Positions 27,656-37,594 of a DNA stretch of 64,000 nucleotides are shown piece after piece; the first letter of the stretch is position 1, and every line of letters begins with the position of its first letter. The stretch is taken from the NCBI GenBank assembly GCA_020137815.1, contig CM035351.1, positions 1,220,966 through 1,284,965 on the forward strand. The letters run 5' to 3'. Under the pieces are notes generated by a model. It saw only the letters and a program-made list of their open reading frames with translations, was not told where the DNA came from and made no database searches. The translations under genes were made by a program, and so were the position numbers. This DNA comes from Hormiphora californensis (Eukaryota; Ctenophora; Tentaculata; Cydippida; Pleurobrachiidae).

Positions 27656-29058
27656 ATGTCAGATTCCGAACCAGACAGCCCTGAACCCACAACCGCAACA
27701 GAACCGGCCGTTCCTGAGAAACCAGACCCAGAGAACCTTTGCAGAGCTTGGCTTGGTTGAGGAGTTATGTTTGGCGTGTAAACAGCTGGGCTGGACGAAA
27801 ACCCAGTAAGATCCAGTGTGAGGCCATCCCAGTCGGTCTGTCAGGGCGTGACGTTATCGGTTTAGCAGAAACTGGAAGTGGTAAAACTGGTGCATTTGCC
27901 CTTCCCGTCCTTCAGTCCCTCCTAGAGTCACCATCAGGGTCTGTTTCGCACTTATTCTCACACCCACTCGAGAGCTGGCATACCAAATCTCCGAACAGTT
28001 CGAGGCCCTGGGTAGCGAGTATTGGGATAAAATGTGCGGTGATAATCGGATGGTATCGACTATGATGACGCAATCCATTATGCTGGCCAAGAAACCCCAC
28101 ATCGTCATAGCAACGCCCGGTCGTCTTGTGGATCACCTCGAGAACACCAAGGGTTTCTCTCTCCGAACTCTAAAGTATCTTATCATGGACGAGGCTGACC
28201 GGATTCTAAACATGGATTTTGAGGAAGAGGTCGATAAGATTCTCAAAGTGATCCCAAAACAACGGAACACCTACCTTTTCTCTGCCACCTATGACGAAGA
28301 AGGTTGCGAAATTACAGCGAGCATCCTTGCAGAACCCATGTAAAGGTTGAGGTTACACACAAGTATGCAACAGTAGATAAACTTCAGCAGTTTTACATTT
28401 TCATCCCCCAGAAATTCAAAGAAAATTACCTGGTATATATTCTCAATGAACTAGGCGGGTAACTCATTCATGATATTTTGTGGGACATGCGCTAACACAA
28501 CAAGAATTGCCATCATTCTCAGAAACCTGGGTCTAAACGCCATTCGCCCTTCACGGTCAAATGAGCCAAACCAAACGGTTGGGTTCCCTCAACAAATTCA
28601 AATCAAAAGACCAGAACATCTTGGTCTCGACTGATGTGGCCAGCAGAGGTCTGGATATTCCCCATGTAGATGTTGTTATCAACTACTGATATTCCCACAC
28701 ACAGCAAGGATTACATTCACAGAGTTGGAGGACCGCACGTGCAGGTAGAGCAGGGCGAGCTGTTACATTTGTTACTCAGTATGATGTGGAGCTGTACCAG
28801 AGGATAGAGCAGTTGATTGGGAAGAAGTTGCCCAAGTTTCCCACGGTCGACGAGGAGGTGATGGTGTTGAATGATCGGGTCTCCGAGGCCAAGAGGTTAG
28901 CCCACATCGAGGTGAAGGAGTTGCAGTTGAAGAATGGAAAGTTTAAGGATAGTCCCCATGGCCAGGAGAAGGAGCAGAAGAGGGTGAATTTGGGACCCCT
29001 GAAGAAGAGGAAAGCTGGCGATCGCACGGAAGGAAAATGGAAGAAGAAAAAGAACTGA
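27656..29058 (+). CDS. DDX47: DEAD-box RNA helicase DDX47/Rrp3-like, with many frameshifts
   Basis: Nucleolar DEAD-box helicase of the Rrp3/DDX47 family, used in early 18S rRNA processing. Reading across frames gives all core motifs in order: Q motif with FAELGL and GWTKPSKIQ, Walker [34 protein letters not shown] at about 28188, SAT, then [14 protein letters not shown] and [10 protein letters not shown], and a basic tail ([18 protein letters not shown]). About nine or ten single-base gains or losses break the frame (for example in the AAAACCC at about 27798 and after CCATGT at about 28340), yet almost no residues differ from the family between breaks. Intronless. The ATG is 3 nt after a CCTTAG acceptor-like site, 318 bp after GTF2H1. 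Confidence 0.88.
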
Positions 29059-29276
29059 AAATGTGGGTTTTTGAGAGAGTTTTAGTGTGATCTCAGCTCA
29101 GTGTTTTCTTGTAGGGTGTAACGGAATTAATTTATTGACCGATTTTATTCAAACAAATTCAAGTTGTTTTGGAGTGTTACTCTCTCCCAGTCCCCAGATA
29201 AATCTTATCCTCCCTGATTACCCAATTAGACTGCAAAACGAAATGGGAGTGAATTTGAGAACACTCAGATTCCCTG

Positions 29277-29340
29277 TCTGGCACCGCCGACCCCATCTGA
29301 GCGCACTGTTGAGAATCAAATGGGGTATGGCGCCGCCATA
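29277..29340. repeat. Dispersed short repeat, copy 3
   Basis: GGCACCGCCGACCCCATCTG, GAGCGCACTG, TGAGAATCAAATGGGGTATG; lies in the DDX47-MRPS9 gap and lengthens it. Confidence 0.75.
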
Positions 29341-29491
29341 CAGCAGATTCCAGTCCTTGACCTTCATAATATCCTCGTCCCTCAATCTTGAATTATCCAT
29401 TCCCGCTCCCCGCAGATCTCCTGATCCCTCCATTATAACTCCCTTTACTACCAATCAGATTCTAACCCACTCCCTCTCCCAGACTGCAGCG

Positions 29492-31012
29492 ATGATTCCA
29501 CATTTTCGAGGCATCATCACGCCCGTAGTCAGGCCCCTGACCCGGTCGACCATAACCGTCAGCTGGCCCATCCGTCGGGGAATGGACTACCTAGCATGGA
29601 ATTACATTGGTACCATTTCCCAACAGGAGCTGAAAACAAACCTGCAACGTTACGAGAACAACCCCTTGTACATTCAGAATTATAACACAAAGATCAGGCT
29701 AACAAAACGGAACCTAGCACTTCTCATGGGTATTGATCCGGAGAAGTTCTCAGATAGCGAGGCAAGTGTTGCTCTTCGGTACCTCTTACCCACTGACATT
29801 GGTGAGGGTCGGCCCCAGTTACCTCACCTGAGAGCCGAGACTTCAGTTGAGGATGAAGTCCGGGCACTCACCTCAAACTCGGGGAGCAAATCTGTTTTTA
29901 GAGCGGACAAGTTTAGAGGCAAAGGTCAGGTTTTTTTGTACATGCACCGGATTGTTGAGGAAGTTGAGAGGGCGATCTCGGTTGAAACGGATGACACGGC
30001 TGGAGAGTTTGCTGGTATGATCAAAGAACTGGAGGGAGTGAGGATGGAATTGGAAGGTAACCCAGAATGTCCAGAACTGCAACAAAAGCTAGCTGAGTTG
30101 GAGGGAAACATGGAAATCCTCACGGGGGTGTATCCGTTCCGAGTTGAACCTAAACTACCCAAATCCATCAAACTGTCTGTGGGGAATCAGCTTGATAAAC
30201 TGAACATGCTCCTCTCCGGTAGGCCCTCCCTGATACTCAATGTGGCTGCCAAACTAACAGGAATTGTGAGGGAAGTGGAGGAACTAGAAACTGTTGGAGA
30301 GGAACTAGAAACTGTTGGAGAGGAACTAGAAACTGTTGGAGAGGAACTAGAAACTGTTGGAGAGGAACTAGAAACTGTTGGAGAGGAACTAGAAACTGTT
30401 GGAGAGGAACTAGAAACTGTTGGAGAGGAGTTTGAGGAGGTGCTATCTGCTGAAGAGGTATTGGGAGATCATGTTGACGAATTCGCATCTTTCAGCGAGC
30501 TGAGCGAGGCTGATGACCTCATGGACCTCATAGACAGTGAGCTTGGTGACCTTCTAGACAATGAAGTCCCAGATACTCCGGAAAGTTTATCTGAGTTGGA
30601 AGAGATCGCAGCAGATACAGCAAGTGCCAGTACCCTCCGCAGTTTCACCAGTGTGGAGGTGCACCATGTTTGGTTGGCCCACAGCGTCGCAACCCGTCTC
30701 CGCCCGGGTACAGGGTGTATCACGGTTAACGGGCAGTCCTACCTGGACTATTTCCCAACATTCCTCACCAGATCTCTTGTCATAGCTCCCTTCCAGTTAT
30801 CAGCTACCTTTGGGATGTTTGATGTGGATGTTACTGTGGAGCAGGAGGGACGGGATGCCGGCAGGAGCCATGCTCTGGCAAAGTGTACAGCCATGTCGAT
30901 AGCATTATGTCTGAGTAAATTTGATCCGGGGCTAAGAAAGGCCGCATTCAGGCCGGTGTTCAAGAAACAATTCATGCCGGAGTATAAGAAGGCAGGGAAA
31001 AAGGAACTCTAG
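29492..31012 (+). CDS. MRPS9: Mitochondrial small-subunit ribosomal protein S9 (uS9m)
   Basis: Intact 506-residue ORF starting MIPHFRGIITPV, with an N-terminal region compatible with mitochondrial targeting. The middle segment LTKRNLALLMGIDPEKF then ALRYLLPTD matches the animal MRPS9 extension (GKRHLANMMGEDPETF and AIAYLFPSG in human). The S9 fold lies at the C terminus: LRPGTGCITVNGQSYLDYFP, FGMFDVDVTVEQEG, AMSIALCLSKFDPGLRKA. Two oddities: an acidic seven-fold ELETVGE repeat between the two parts, and a C-terminal tail KKAGKKEL that lacks the usual terminal basic SKR-like end. Start chosen because upstream in-frame sequence crosses a dispersed repeat and this ATG is 2 nt after a TGCAG acceptor-like site. 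Third gene of the cluster; no frameshift. Confidence 0.87.
   Translation: MIPHFRGIITPVVRPLTRSTITVSWPIRRGMDYLAWNYIGTISQQELKTNLQRYENNPLYIQNYNTKIRLTKRNLALLMGIDPEKFSDSEASVALRYLLPTDIGEGRPQLPHLRAETSVEDEVRALTSNSGSKSVFRADKFRGKGQVFLYMHRIVEEVERAISVETDDTAGEFAGMIKELEGVRMELEGNPECPELQQKLAELEGNMEILTGVYPFRVEPKLPKSIKLSVGNQLDKLNMLLSGRPSLILNVAAKLTGIVREVEELETVGEELETVGEELETVGEELETVGEELETVGEELETVGEELETVGEEFEEVLSAEEVLGDHVDEFASFSELSEADDLMDLIDSELGDLLDNEVPDTPESLSELEEIAADTASASTLRSFTSVEVHHVWLAHSVATRLRPGTGCITVNGQSYLDYFPTFLTRSLVIAPFQLSATFGMFDVDVTVEQEGRDAGRSHALAKCTAMSIALCLSKFDPGLRKAAFRPVFKKQFMPEYKKAGKKEL
30282..30430. repeat. 21 bp coding minisatellite (ELETVGE x7)
   Basis: Seven perfect or near-perfect copies of GAACTAGAAACTGTTGGAGAG, in frame within MRPS9, adding about 49 acidic residues. 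Confidence 0.95.
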
Positions 31013-31213
31013 AGCTCGGTACACCTGGAGAAAGAGATGAAGGAGATGTTGTTATCCTGTCGGATGTTGAGGGAATTAAGTTATTGATGTTTTGTACTTA
31101 TGTAGGGTTTTAAAGCTCTTCAAAGATTGATGTTTTTCTCGATTAACTTTCTTTTCCCACTGTCCTAGCCCCTAACCTCATTTCTATTTCTCTCAACCAC
31201 CATTTCAACAGAT

Positions 31214-32009
31214 ATGAACAGGTTGCTATCCCGGTTGCCACCTCTCCTTACCCAAAGCAGCGTCTCAACATCGTACCGCAGTATCTCAACCACACAGTGT
31301 CGAGCAGTGAACATTGTTTTTATCGAGAAGGGCGTGGAGAGGAATGTGAAGGCGATTAGGGGCGATACACTGATGGAGACAGCTAAAGACAATCAGATAG
31401 GTCTACCAGCTGTATGCGGTGGTGAGTGATATTTTAGATAAACACACATATTTAGCAATAATATAACACTTGGAAGTGTGACATCGAGCATGGTTATCAT
31501 CATCACGTTATGTTATACACACATGACATTATACATGCCATTTGCATTATATGTATTATCCCGCCCCGTACACTCATCACTAGAAATGCCGCTACTTCGT
31601 GTGTTTAGTAAGTTCTCACATCTTGCTACACGTCCCAGGACCCAGCTATTGTTGTACGAGCAATGCACTCATACAACAATAGCTCATTGGGCATTGAGCA
31701 GTGCTGAAGGTTTAATTTGACTTCCAAAACTCTCTATTCTAAACTCTCCTCCTCCCCCTCCTCCTCTATTCTAAATTCCCCTCCTCCTCCCTCCTCCCTC
31801 CAGGAATGTGCGAGTGTTCCACGTGTCATGTGATAGCAGACCAGGTCACGTGGGATCTCCTCCCAGAGGCAGAGGAGGAAGAGCTGGATGTCCTGGACAC
31901 AATAAAGGGCGTCCAAGACACATCCCGCCTCGCCTGCCAGATTGATGTGACTCGTGGTATTGAGGGGGCCCGGTTTACCATACCTGACAGTTTTAGCGAT
32001 GCTAGGTGA
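31214..32009 (+). CDS. Mitochondrial [2Fe-2S] ferredoxin (adrenodoxin family)
   Basis: Two exons, 31214-31421 and 31804-32009, joined in phase 1 (GTGAGT donor, CCAG acceptor), 137 residues. The Ser/Arg-rich first 30 residues look like a mitochondrial presequence. Cluster ligands are Cys68, 74, 77 and 114 in the C-x5-C-x2-C-x36-C spacing of the family (CECSTCHV, SRLACQI), with an additional Cys72. FDX1/FDX2 ferredoxins carry electrons from ferredoxin reductase to Fe-S assembly, lipoylation or mitochondrial P450s. The end (FTIPDSFSDAR) resembles FDX1 (VPETVADAR) more than FDX2, but paralogue assignment is uncertain. The ATG is 2 nt after an AACAG acceptor-like site, 201 bp after MRPS9. Confidence 0.9.
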
Positions 32010-32060
32010 TAGTTATAAGATCGGATCACTGTTTAATAACCTCAAAATTCTAGGAGATAG

Positions 32061-32215
32061 TAAAGTCGGATTTTTTGAAGTTGTCACCCCCTTTTCGTGC
32101 GCGGAATGTTTTTGCGCGTCACATCACATGTTAACGTGTGGTGTGCGCATGAAATTTGATAAATTTCACATGCGCGGTCATTTGGGGGTGACAACTTCAA
32201 AAAATCCGACTTTAT
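32061..32215. mobile_element. MITE, TAAAGTCGG family, copy 2
   Basis: TAAAGTCGGATTTTTTGAAG plus TTGTCACCCCC at the left, mirrored by GGGGGTGACAACTTCAAAAA and ATCCGACTTTA at the right; TA follows the right end. It lies between the ferredoxin and the next gene. Confidence 0.85.
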
Positions 32216-32538
32216 AACGACATGACGTACCCTGAACACCAATAGGTGATAGTTGTGTGATAGTTGTGTGAAATTGATAACTTATTGTTGTGTTTATATG
32301 AAGCAAGTTTTGAGACGTCTTTTGAAAGTATTTGTTTCTTTTCCATTATCGATCCCTAATTCATTTTAAATTCGCCCCAAAGTCCAACAATCCTCCACTT
32401 CTCTACTCCCCACTCCGGACTCCCCCTCTCTAGAATGAACCAATCCTTCACTCTCTCCCAATCCCCAATATCCCCTCTCTATCTATAAATTATCCAATCC
32501 CCCTCCCTAATATCCCTATCTGTATTCCCTCTCTAGAA

Positions 32539-34155
32539 ATGAGCGGTGGTGCAGCAGTAGTGTCTCTACCGGATGGAGTTGTTTTACACTCCTAAAGCCA
32601 AGGAGGGCGACCCTGAAAAGAGTGCTGCCACAGGTAGCATGATGACACGTCACGCTTATGACTGTCATATCAGTTATGACGTCATATCATTATGACGTCA
32701 TTGTTGTCTGTTTGCCTGGTTTAGCTAACTCTCTTTCAATACCAGCTGCAGCAGTATCATGGGTATTCAATCAAATCTCGTCTAACAACATTTATCGTGT
32801 CCACTAATCCTAACTCCCCATCCCCCAGGATTACTAACAGAACTACTAGACGAGGTATTAGGAGATCTATCGGACCAGGCGAAAACCCGGAGAACGACCG
32901 TGAGAAAGATGGCGGATGTCCTCCTGACCAACACCACTCCTCCGACCAGGAACCACCTGCTAGACCGGACAATGCGGAAAAGAGAGGTACAACAACAACA
33001 ACACCATAGGGCCATGTTGGAACAATCGAGAAAACGGAAACGGTCAGACAACACTAACTGTGATTCACCTCCTCCGGGTCCCTCTGTTGAACAGAGTAGT
33101 GAGCCGCCCATTGAATCTTCTTCTAGTAGGACACTGCCGGATATTGATTCACTCGCAGCCGCTATACACCTGCCCTTGTCAGATAACAATATGGGCTTAA
33201 TAATGATGTAGTTAGAGCGAAACCAGTTAAAAATGGGGTTGCAGTTGTTGGTAAGCTACCTAAACCTCGGCCTCCGAGTTCAGTTGGAACAGTAGTGACT
33301 ACACAAGGACTGCCCAAATACTGTTTACAGAGAAAGGTGCAACATAGGAATATGTGTAATGCTGCAGAAAAAGAGGGGTGTGAATTAGGGGCAGGGAAAC
33401 GGAAGCATGCAACCGGAAACCAAAAGAATGTGGTGATACAGAATGGAATTTTCGCAGAAAAACAGAATGGGCCTGCCGCAGGAAAACATACTCAACAGAA
33501 TGGACCTATCGCAGGAAAACAGGGCCAACAGAATGGACCAATCGCAGGAAAACAGATTCAACAGAATGGACCTATCGCAGGAAAACAGGGCCAACAGAAT
33601 GGGCCAATCGCAGGAAAACAGGGCCAACAGAATGGACCAATCGCAGGAAAACAGACTCAACAGAATGGGCCTATCTCAGGAAAACAGACTCAGCAGAATG
33701 GGCCTGTCCCAGGAAAACATACTCAACAGAATGGACCAGTTTCTACAAGGCAGAGTCGACAGACTAGTTCAGTATTGCAGAAACGGAAAAGTAGTAGGAG
33801 CTCATCTCCCGCAGTAAGGACGGTTAAAGAAGAGCCCCCTGAGATAGTCCTCAGGGCAACGGAACAAAATGGTGCGAGATCGGTCAGTCCTGCAGTCAGT
33901 AGTACAAGTAGTGGGAGTCGAAAGGGAGTCAGTAGGAAGGGCGGGAAGAGAAAGAAGGACCACACGAACTGTAAAAAGGGTCTCATGTCTCTAGATTCAG
34001 TGTTTTTGGCCAGTGTGCCCCTTGTTGTTAGTGAGGAGGGAGAGTTTGATTGTTTGTTCGCTGCTCAGTGTCCCGAGAATTGGAGTGTAGGGGAGGTACG
34101 GGAACCGGTGTTCCGATCACGGCGTCAGTTCTGTAGGCCGTGTCTTTTTAAATGA
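32539..34155 (+). CDS. Unrecognised, charged, repeat-containing protein, two exons, frameshifted
   Basis: Exon 1 is 32539-32633 and exon 2 is 32829-34155, joined in phase 1. The start MSGGAAVVSLP runs into a stop unless one base is added or lost near 32573; the other frame reads MELFYTPKAKEGDPEKSAAT and splices to GLLTELLDEVLGDLSDQAK. A second shift near 33188 links the first half (Arg/Gln/Ser-rich, with QSRKRKRS as a possible nuclear localisation signal) to the second half, which contains 8-9 copies of an 11-residue QQNGPIAGKQ-type repeat, a Ser/Lys-rich stretch (RKGGKRKKDH) and an ordered-looking C terminus (SLDSVFLASVPLVV, CPENWSVGEV, FCRPCLFK). I do not recognise the family. Likely nuclear from composition only. 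Last gene of the cluster, with an AATAAA just after the stop. Confidence 0.65.
33470..33740. repeat. 33 bp coding minisatellite (QQNGPIAGKQ-type)
   Basis: Eight to nine copies of a 33 bp unit containing CAACAGAATGGACCTATCGC; GGCCAA and ACTCAA variants alternate between units. In frame in the unrecognised gene. Confidence 0.9.
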
Positions 34156-34168
34156 GTAATTATCTCCT

Positions 34169-34174
34169 AATAAA
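34169..34174 (+). terminator. Polyadenylation signal AATAAA
   Basis: AATAAA 14 bp after the stop of the last cluster gene. No AATAAA was seen just after the stops of GTF2H1, DDX47, MRPS9 or the ferredoxin. Confidence 0.6.
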
Positions 34175-35397
34175 TTACACGCAATTCAGTTTATATTCAT
34201 ACACTATTATTATTTGACATTTCTACCAAACACCTTCAATGAAAGAACTGAGTTTTCATTTGAAAATGAGCAGCGTACCGGAGTTCTGATTGTCCAAAGT
34301 CCTTAGCATACGGAACGCGCGGTTACTTTCCGCCAATTCAATGTGGGAAGTAGGTGTTGTCAGTAGTTGCAAGCTGCGCGCACATGCTTTTCCCGGTACG
34401 AGACTGAAGGGACGGCCCATTTTGGATTGGGCCAAATCTGAATCAGCCGGCTGAAGTAGACAGTTCCTGACTCAGTGGTTCTCCGGTAGAACCTTGAAAC
34501 TGGTATCTGTTGATAGACTATAGAAAGACGTCCTATAATGTTAAACGGCGATAAAATATTTTCAAATAAAATTTCAAATTAATTTTACGGGACACAATTT
34601 CATATGAACACGGATAATTATATCAAGCAACAGTGCTATGTACCCCGCTAATCAGGAAACAGTGTACACAAACTGAAACATACATTTTACACAAACACTC
34701 CTACGGACGCACAAACTCAGGGACATCTCAGCGCGCCGAATTGCTCAAAAGAATTGTATCGCGCGCTCCAGTTCTGACTGGCTCTTGAATTGGAAACAAT
34801 TGTGAGATTCTGGTGTATTTTCTGGAATCAACTCTCACTTTCATAATTCTCCCGATTCCTAACTCAATATTCACAAATCTCACTTTTCTTTCGTTTCCCG
34901 CATCCCAGATACTGTAAAGTGTAATTTAACTCACTTAAAACTTTTGTCTTTTCCACTTTTGAATCACGGAGAGATATATCGGTAATAATGACCTGTTAAT
35001 CGCTTCTGTAATACACATATACCTCATGCGGCTATAACTGTATTATATAACAAGGGAGTTACACACTGCTCACTAAGTAGCGGTATGTTTTTTACTGGGT
35101 CACGCGTTCTTAATTACCAATTCTCACACACAGACGTAGACACAGGCACACTTACAGAGACGCAGGCACGGACAGATATTCATAACAGCACACACCGATC
35201 AGATTTACAATAAAGGTGTCACCAGCTGTCTCTTCATTGTTTATCTTTGAGAGATAGGCACTTGTTACCACCTGTGCTTCAAACTCTTCTTTCTCTTGAG
35301 ACTGGACAGCAGAGGAAGTCACAATCTCTCAGTTACACAGACATCACTTCTACACTCATATAATTGCTCATCATATCTATATCTCATTAGACACACA
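34175..35397. other. Intergenic region with a direct repeat
   Basis: No gene seen. A block at about 34795-35015 (CAATTGTGAGATTC, TTTCTGGAATCAACTCTCAC, GAGATATATCGGTAATAATG) recurs in the same orientation at about 37315-37515. From about 35250 the sequence belongs to the left arm of the TMEM68 inverted duplication. Confidence 0.7.
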
Positions 35398-36660
35398 CTA
35401 ATCACTCTTCCTTCTCTTCCTAGCCCAGAACCGATTGTACAATTCCCTAAGAATACTGCCAGGTAATCTCTGGTGTTTATCTATCAGTTCAACTACCCGT
35501 CTCTCCACCAACTCCGCCACCACTTTCGGCTCCTCCTCGTCGTCGAAATGTATAGCACGACCGATGTGCATCCGTAAGCTCAACAGGGAATATTCCCACA
35601 ATGGGTAGAATTGGTAGTTTAGTCTTTTCGTAGAGCCAATGAGGCAAGGTTAGCTGAGAATTTTACCGATCTTGCTGCTTCTCGGATGTTCTCAGTGAAA
35701 AATGGAACTATAGGAACATCTGCTTCCAGTGCAACTTTAGAGAAACCTAGTCGGCTGTTCCATAACAGTTGGTACTTCTCATCGGATAGGAGGGATTCTC
35801 TCAAACCTCCGGGGTAGATTATTAGTGTCTCACCCGCGAAGAGAGCATCAACACAAGTAGTTATGTTGCCCGGCATACAGTTAAACACCTTCATTAGAAG
35901 ACTCAAGCCGGGAGCTTTGTACAGGAATCTATCAACCACAATTCGGACCTTCCTCCTTTCCAGGACGCAATGGGCAAAGAAATAATACGCATCCAGGGGG
36001 ATGGCACCGTGATACCCGATCATCAAACACCCACCCTTTTTAGGTAAATTGTTCAAACCATTAAACTCTAGGTTATGCCATATCTTGCCCTGGGCTTCAG
36101 TTATCGCAGCTATAGACATACGGAATCCATCCCAGAAGCCATCGTTGAAAGCCTCGTAGACCTTCTCTCTTTCTCCACCGGTAAACATGGGCTGCCACAG
36201 CCATTAGATAAAACCAAACCACCATAAAAAGGGGAAGGAGGAGGAAGACGAGAAAGGACCATTTGGCAAACCAGGCTCCATACTCCCACAGTAGAGGGAG
36301 AACTTCCATAATCATCCTGAACGGTGTGTTAACTGTTAAGGAGGGGTGTAGGATATTAAAGTTATGAAAGGAGGGGTCGTATATGGGGGGGGGGGGGGAG
36401 AGAGTGTAAAAGCTTAAAATAGATTGTGAGAAAGTAATGGAAGATAATATATGGGCACATGTTCATGTCTCATGAGACCAAAGATAATGAAGAAAGAAAT
36501 ATATAATGAGATTATTACATGCATGTACTAGCTACTATTACTTATTGACTCTTGAGACGTATAGCTAGACTGATCATTGAGCAGATTTATCTAGAACAAA
36601 CTAGAAGTTAGCTGTCAGAGAAGGCAAGAGTGTTTTAACAAGAATACTTGCATATTTCGC
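35250..36660. repeat. Left arm of ~1.4 kb inverted duplication
   Basis: Reverse complement of about 37595-39075, including the whole TMEM68-like gene and flanks (for example the 3' flank with GATATGATGAGCAATTATAT and the 5' flank with GATAATATATGGGCACAT). Spacer about 0.93 kb. Confidence 0.8.
35398..36315 (-). CDS. TMEM68: TMEM68-like acyltransferase, left copy, frameshifted
   Basis: Membrane-bound acyltransferase of the DGAT2-related/TMEM68 group, probably acting on acylglycerols at the ER. The N-terminal membrane segment is about residues 15-45 (FLVFLLLPLFMVVWFYLMAV). The active-site motif YHGAIPLDAYYFFAH carries the catalytic His and Asp, followed by the YPGGLRES block that stands in for the usual glycerolipid-binding motif, then VPFFTENIRE and the C-terminal IDKHQRLPGSI. 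The frame changes by single bases near 36170, 35640 and 35590. The right copy lacks the last two but has breaks elsewhere, so a sound sequence exists in the pair taken together. ATG 1 nt after CCGTTCAG. Confidence 0.85.
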
Positions 36661-37594
36661 TGCACAAGAAATAGTTGGCACGTTCTATGTGAGGGTTCTC
36701 GAATGTTCTCATTTTACAAAATATACACAGTTTTGTGAGCAATTCGTGTATAGAACATCTCAAGAAGTTTATTGTTGTCTGAGCAGAGCAAGATAATAGT
36801 TTTGTTTCATGGTATTGCTTACATATTCCTCGCCACATGGAGTAAATGTAAATTAGCCATCTGCCCCACAGCTGAGAAATTTAAACAGACTGTGCGAGTA
36901 TTTCAACTCACCTACTACCTATCACAGTGAGATCTTACACCTAAACTCTACCGATACGAAAAACGATAGATGACCATTTAGGAGAGACAAGGCGGAATTT
37001 GAAATCTAGATCTCTCCGTTGCCAGCACTCCGGGCTAAATTAATAGTTAACTGTCGAGATTTAGGCCTAAAAATGGAACCATCTATTTCCATGCGATAAC
37101 GGTCCAGTTACTCCAAATCCTTCATCTGGCCACCCCCACTGCGACCGAGCCAGATGTTAGTTTCCTGATGCCAAACCCCGCTGAAATACGTTTTTACGGA
37201 TTTTGTGAAGTTGCCGCCACAAGTTTGTGAGCTCGCAATGTTTCTTATTTTTGACGCACACACCATGATAGGCGCCAAGAGCGGAGGGGAGGGGGTGACA
37301 GGCAATTGAATCGGAGACAATTGTGAGATTCGGGTATAATTTCTGGAATCAACTCTCACTTTCATAATTCACAATTCTCACTTTTCTTTCATGTCTCACA
37401 TCCACTCCCAGAATCAGATTCTCTGATTTAATTCACTTTAAACTTTTCCGCACTTATCTTGGATCACAGAGAGAGATATCGGTAATGATGACCTGTTCAT
37501 CCTTCTGTAATAGATTGCGAAGAAAGATGGCAGATAATATATGGGCACATGTGTTCACGAGGGTAAAGATAAAGAAGAAAGAAAAATATATAAT
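36316..37594. other. Spacer of the inverted duplication
   Basis: No gene recognised. It contains a poly-G run (about 36387-36398, in the left arm), the second copy of the ~220 bp direct repeat (37315-37515), and a third, partial copy of the duplicated 5' flank (37525-37590). Confidence 0.6.

Noticed and set aside
30237-30488. Antisense ORF with repeated LVPLQQF
   Set aside because: Shadow of the ELETVGE minisatellite in MRPS9.
33385-33817. Alternative-frame repeat ORFs (RMDQSQEN and SCDWSILLALF types)
   Set aside because: Shadows of the 33 bp minisatellite; only the QQNGPIAGKQ frame connects to the flanking coding sequence.
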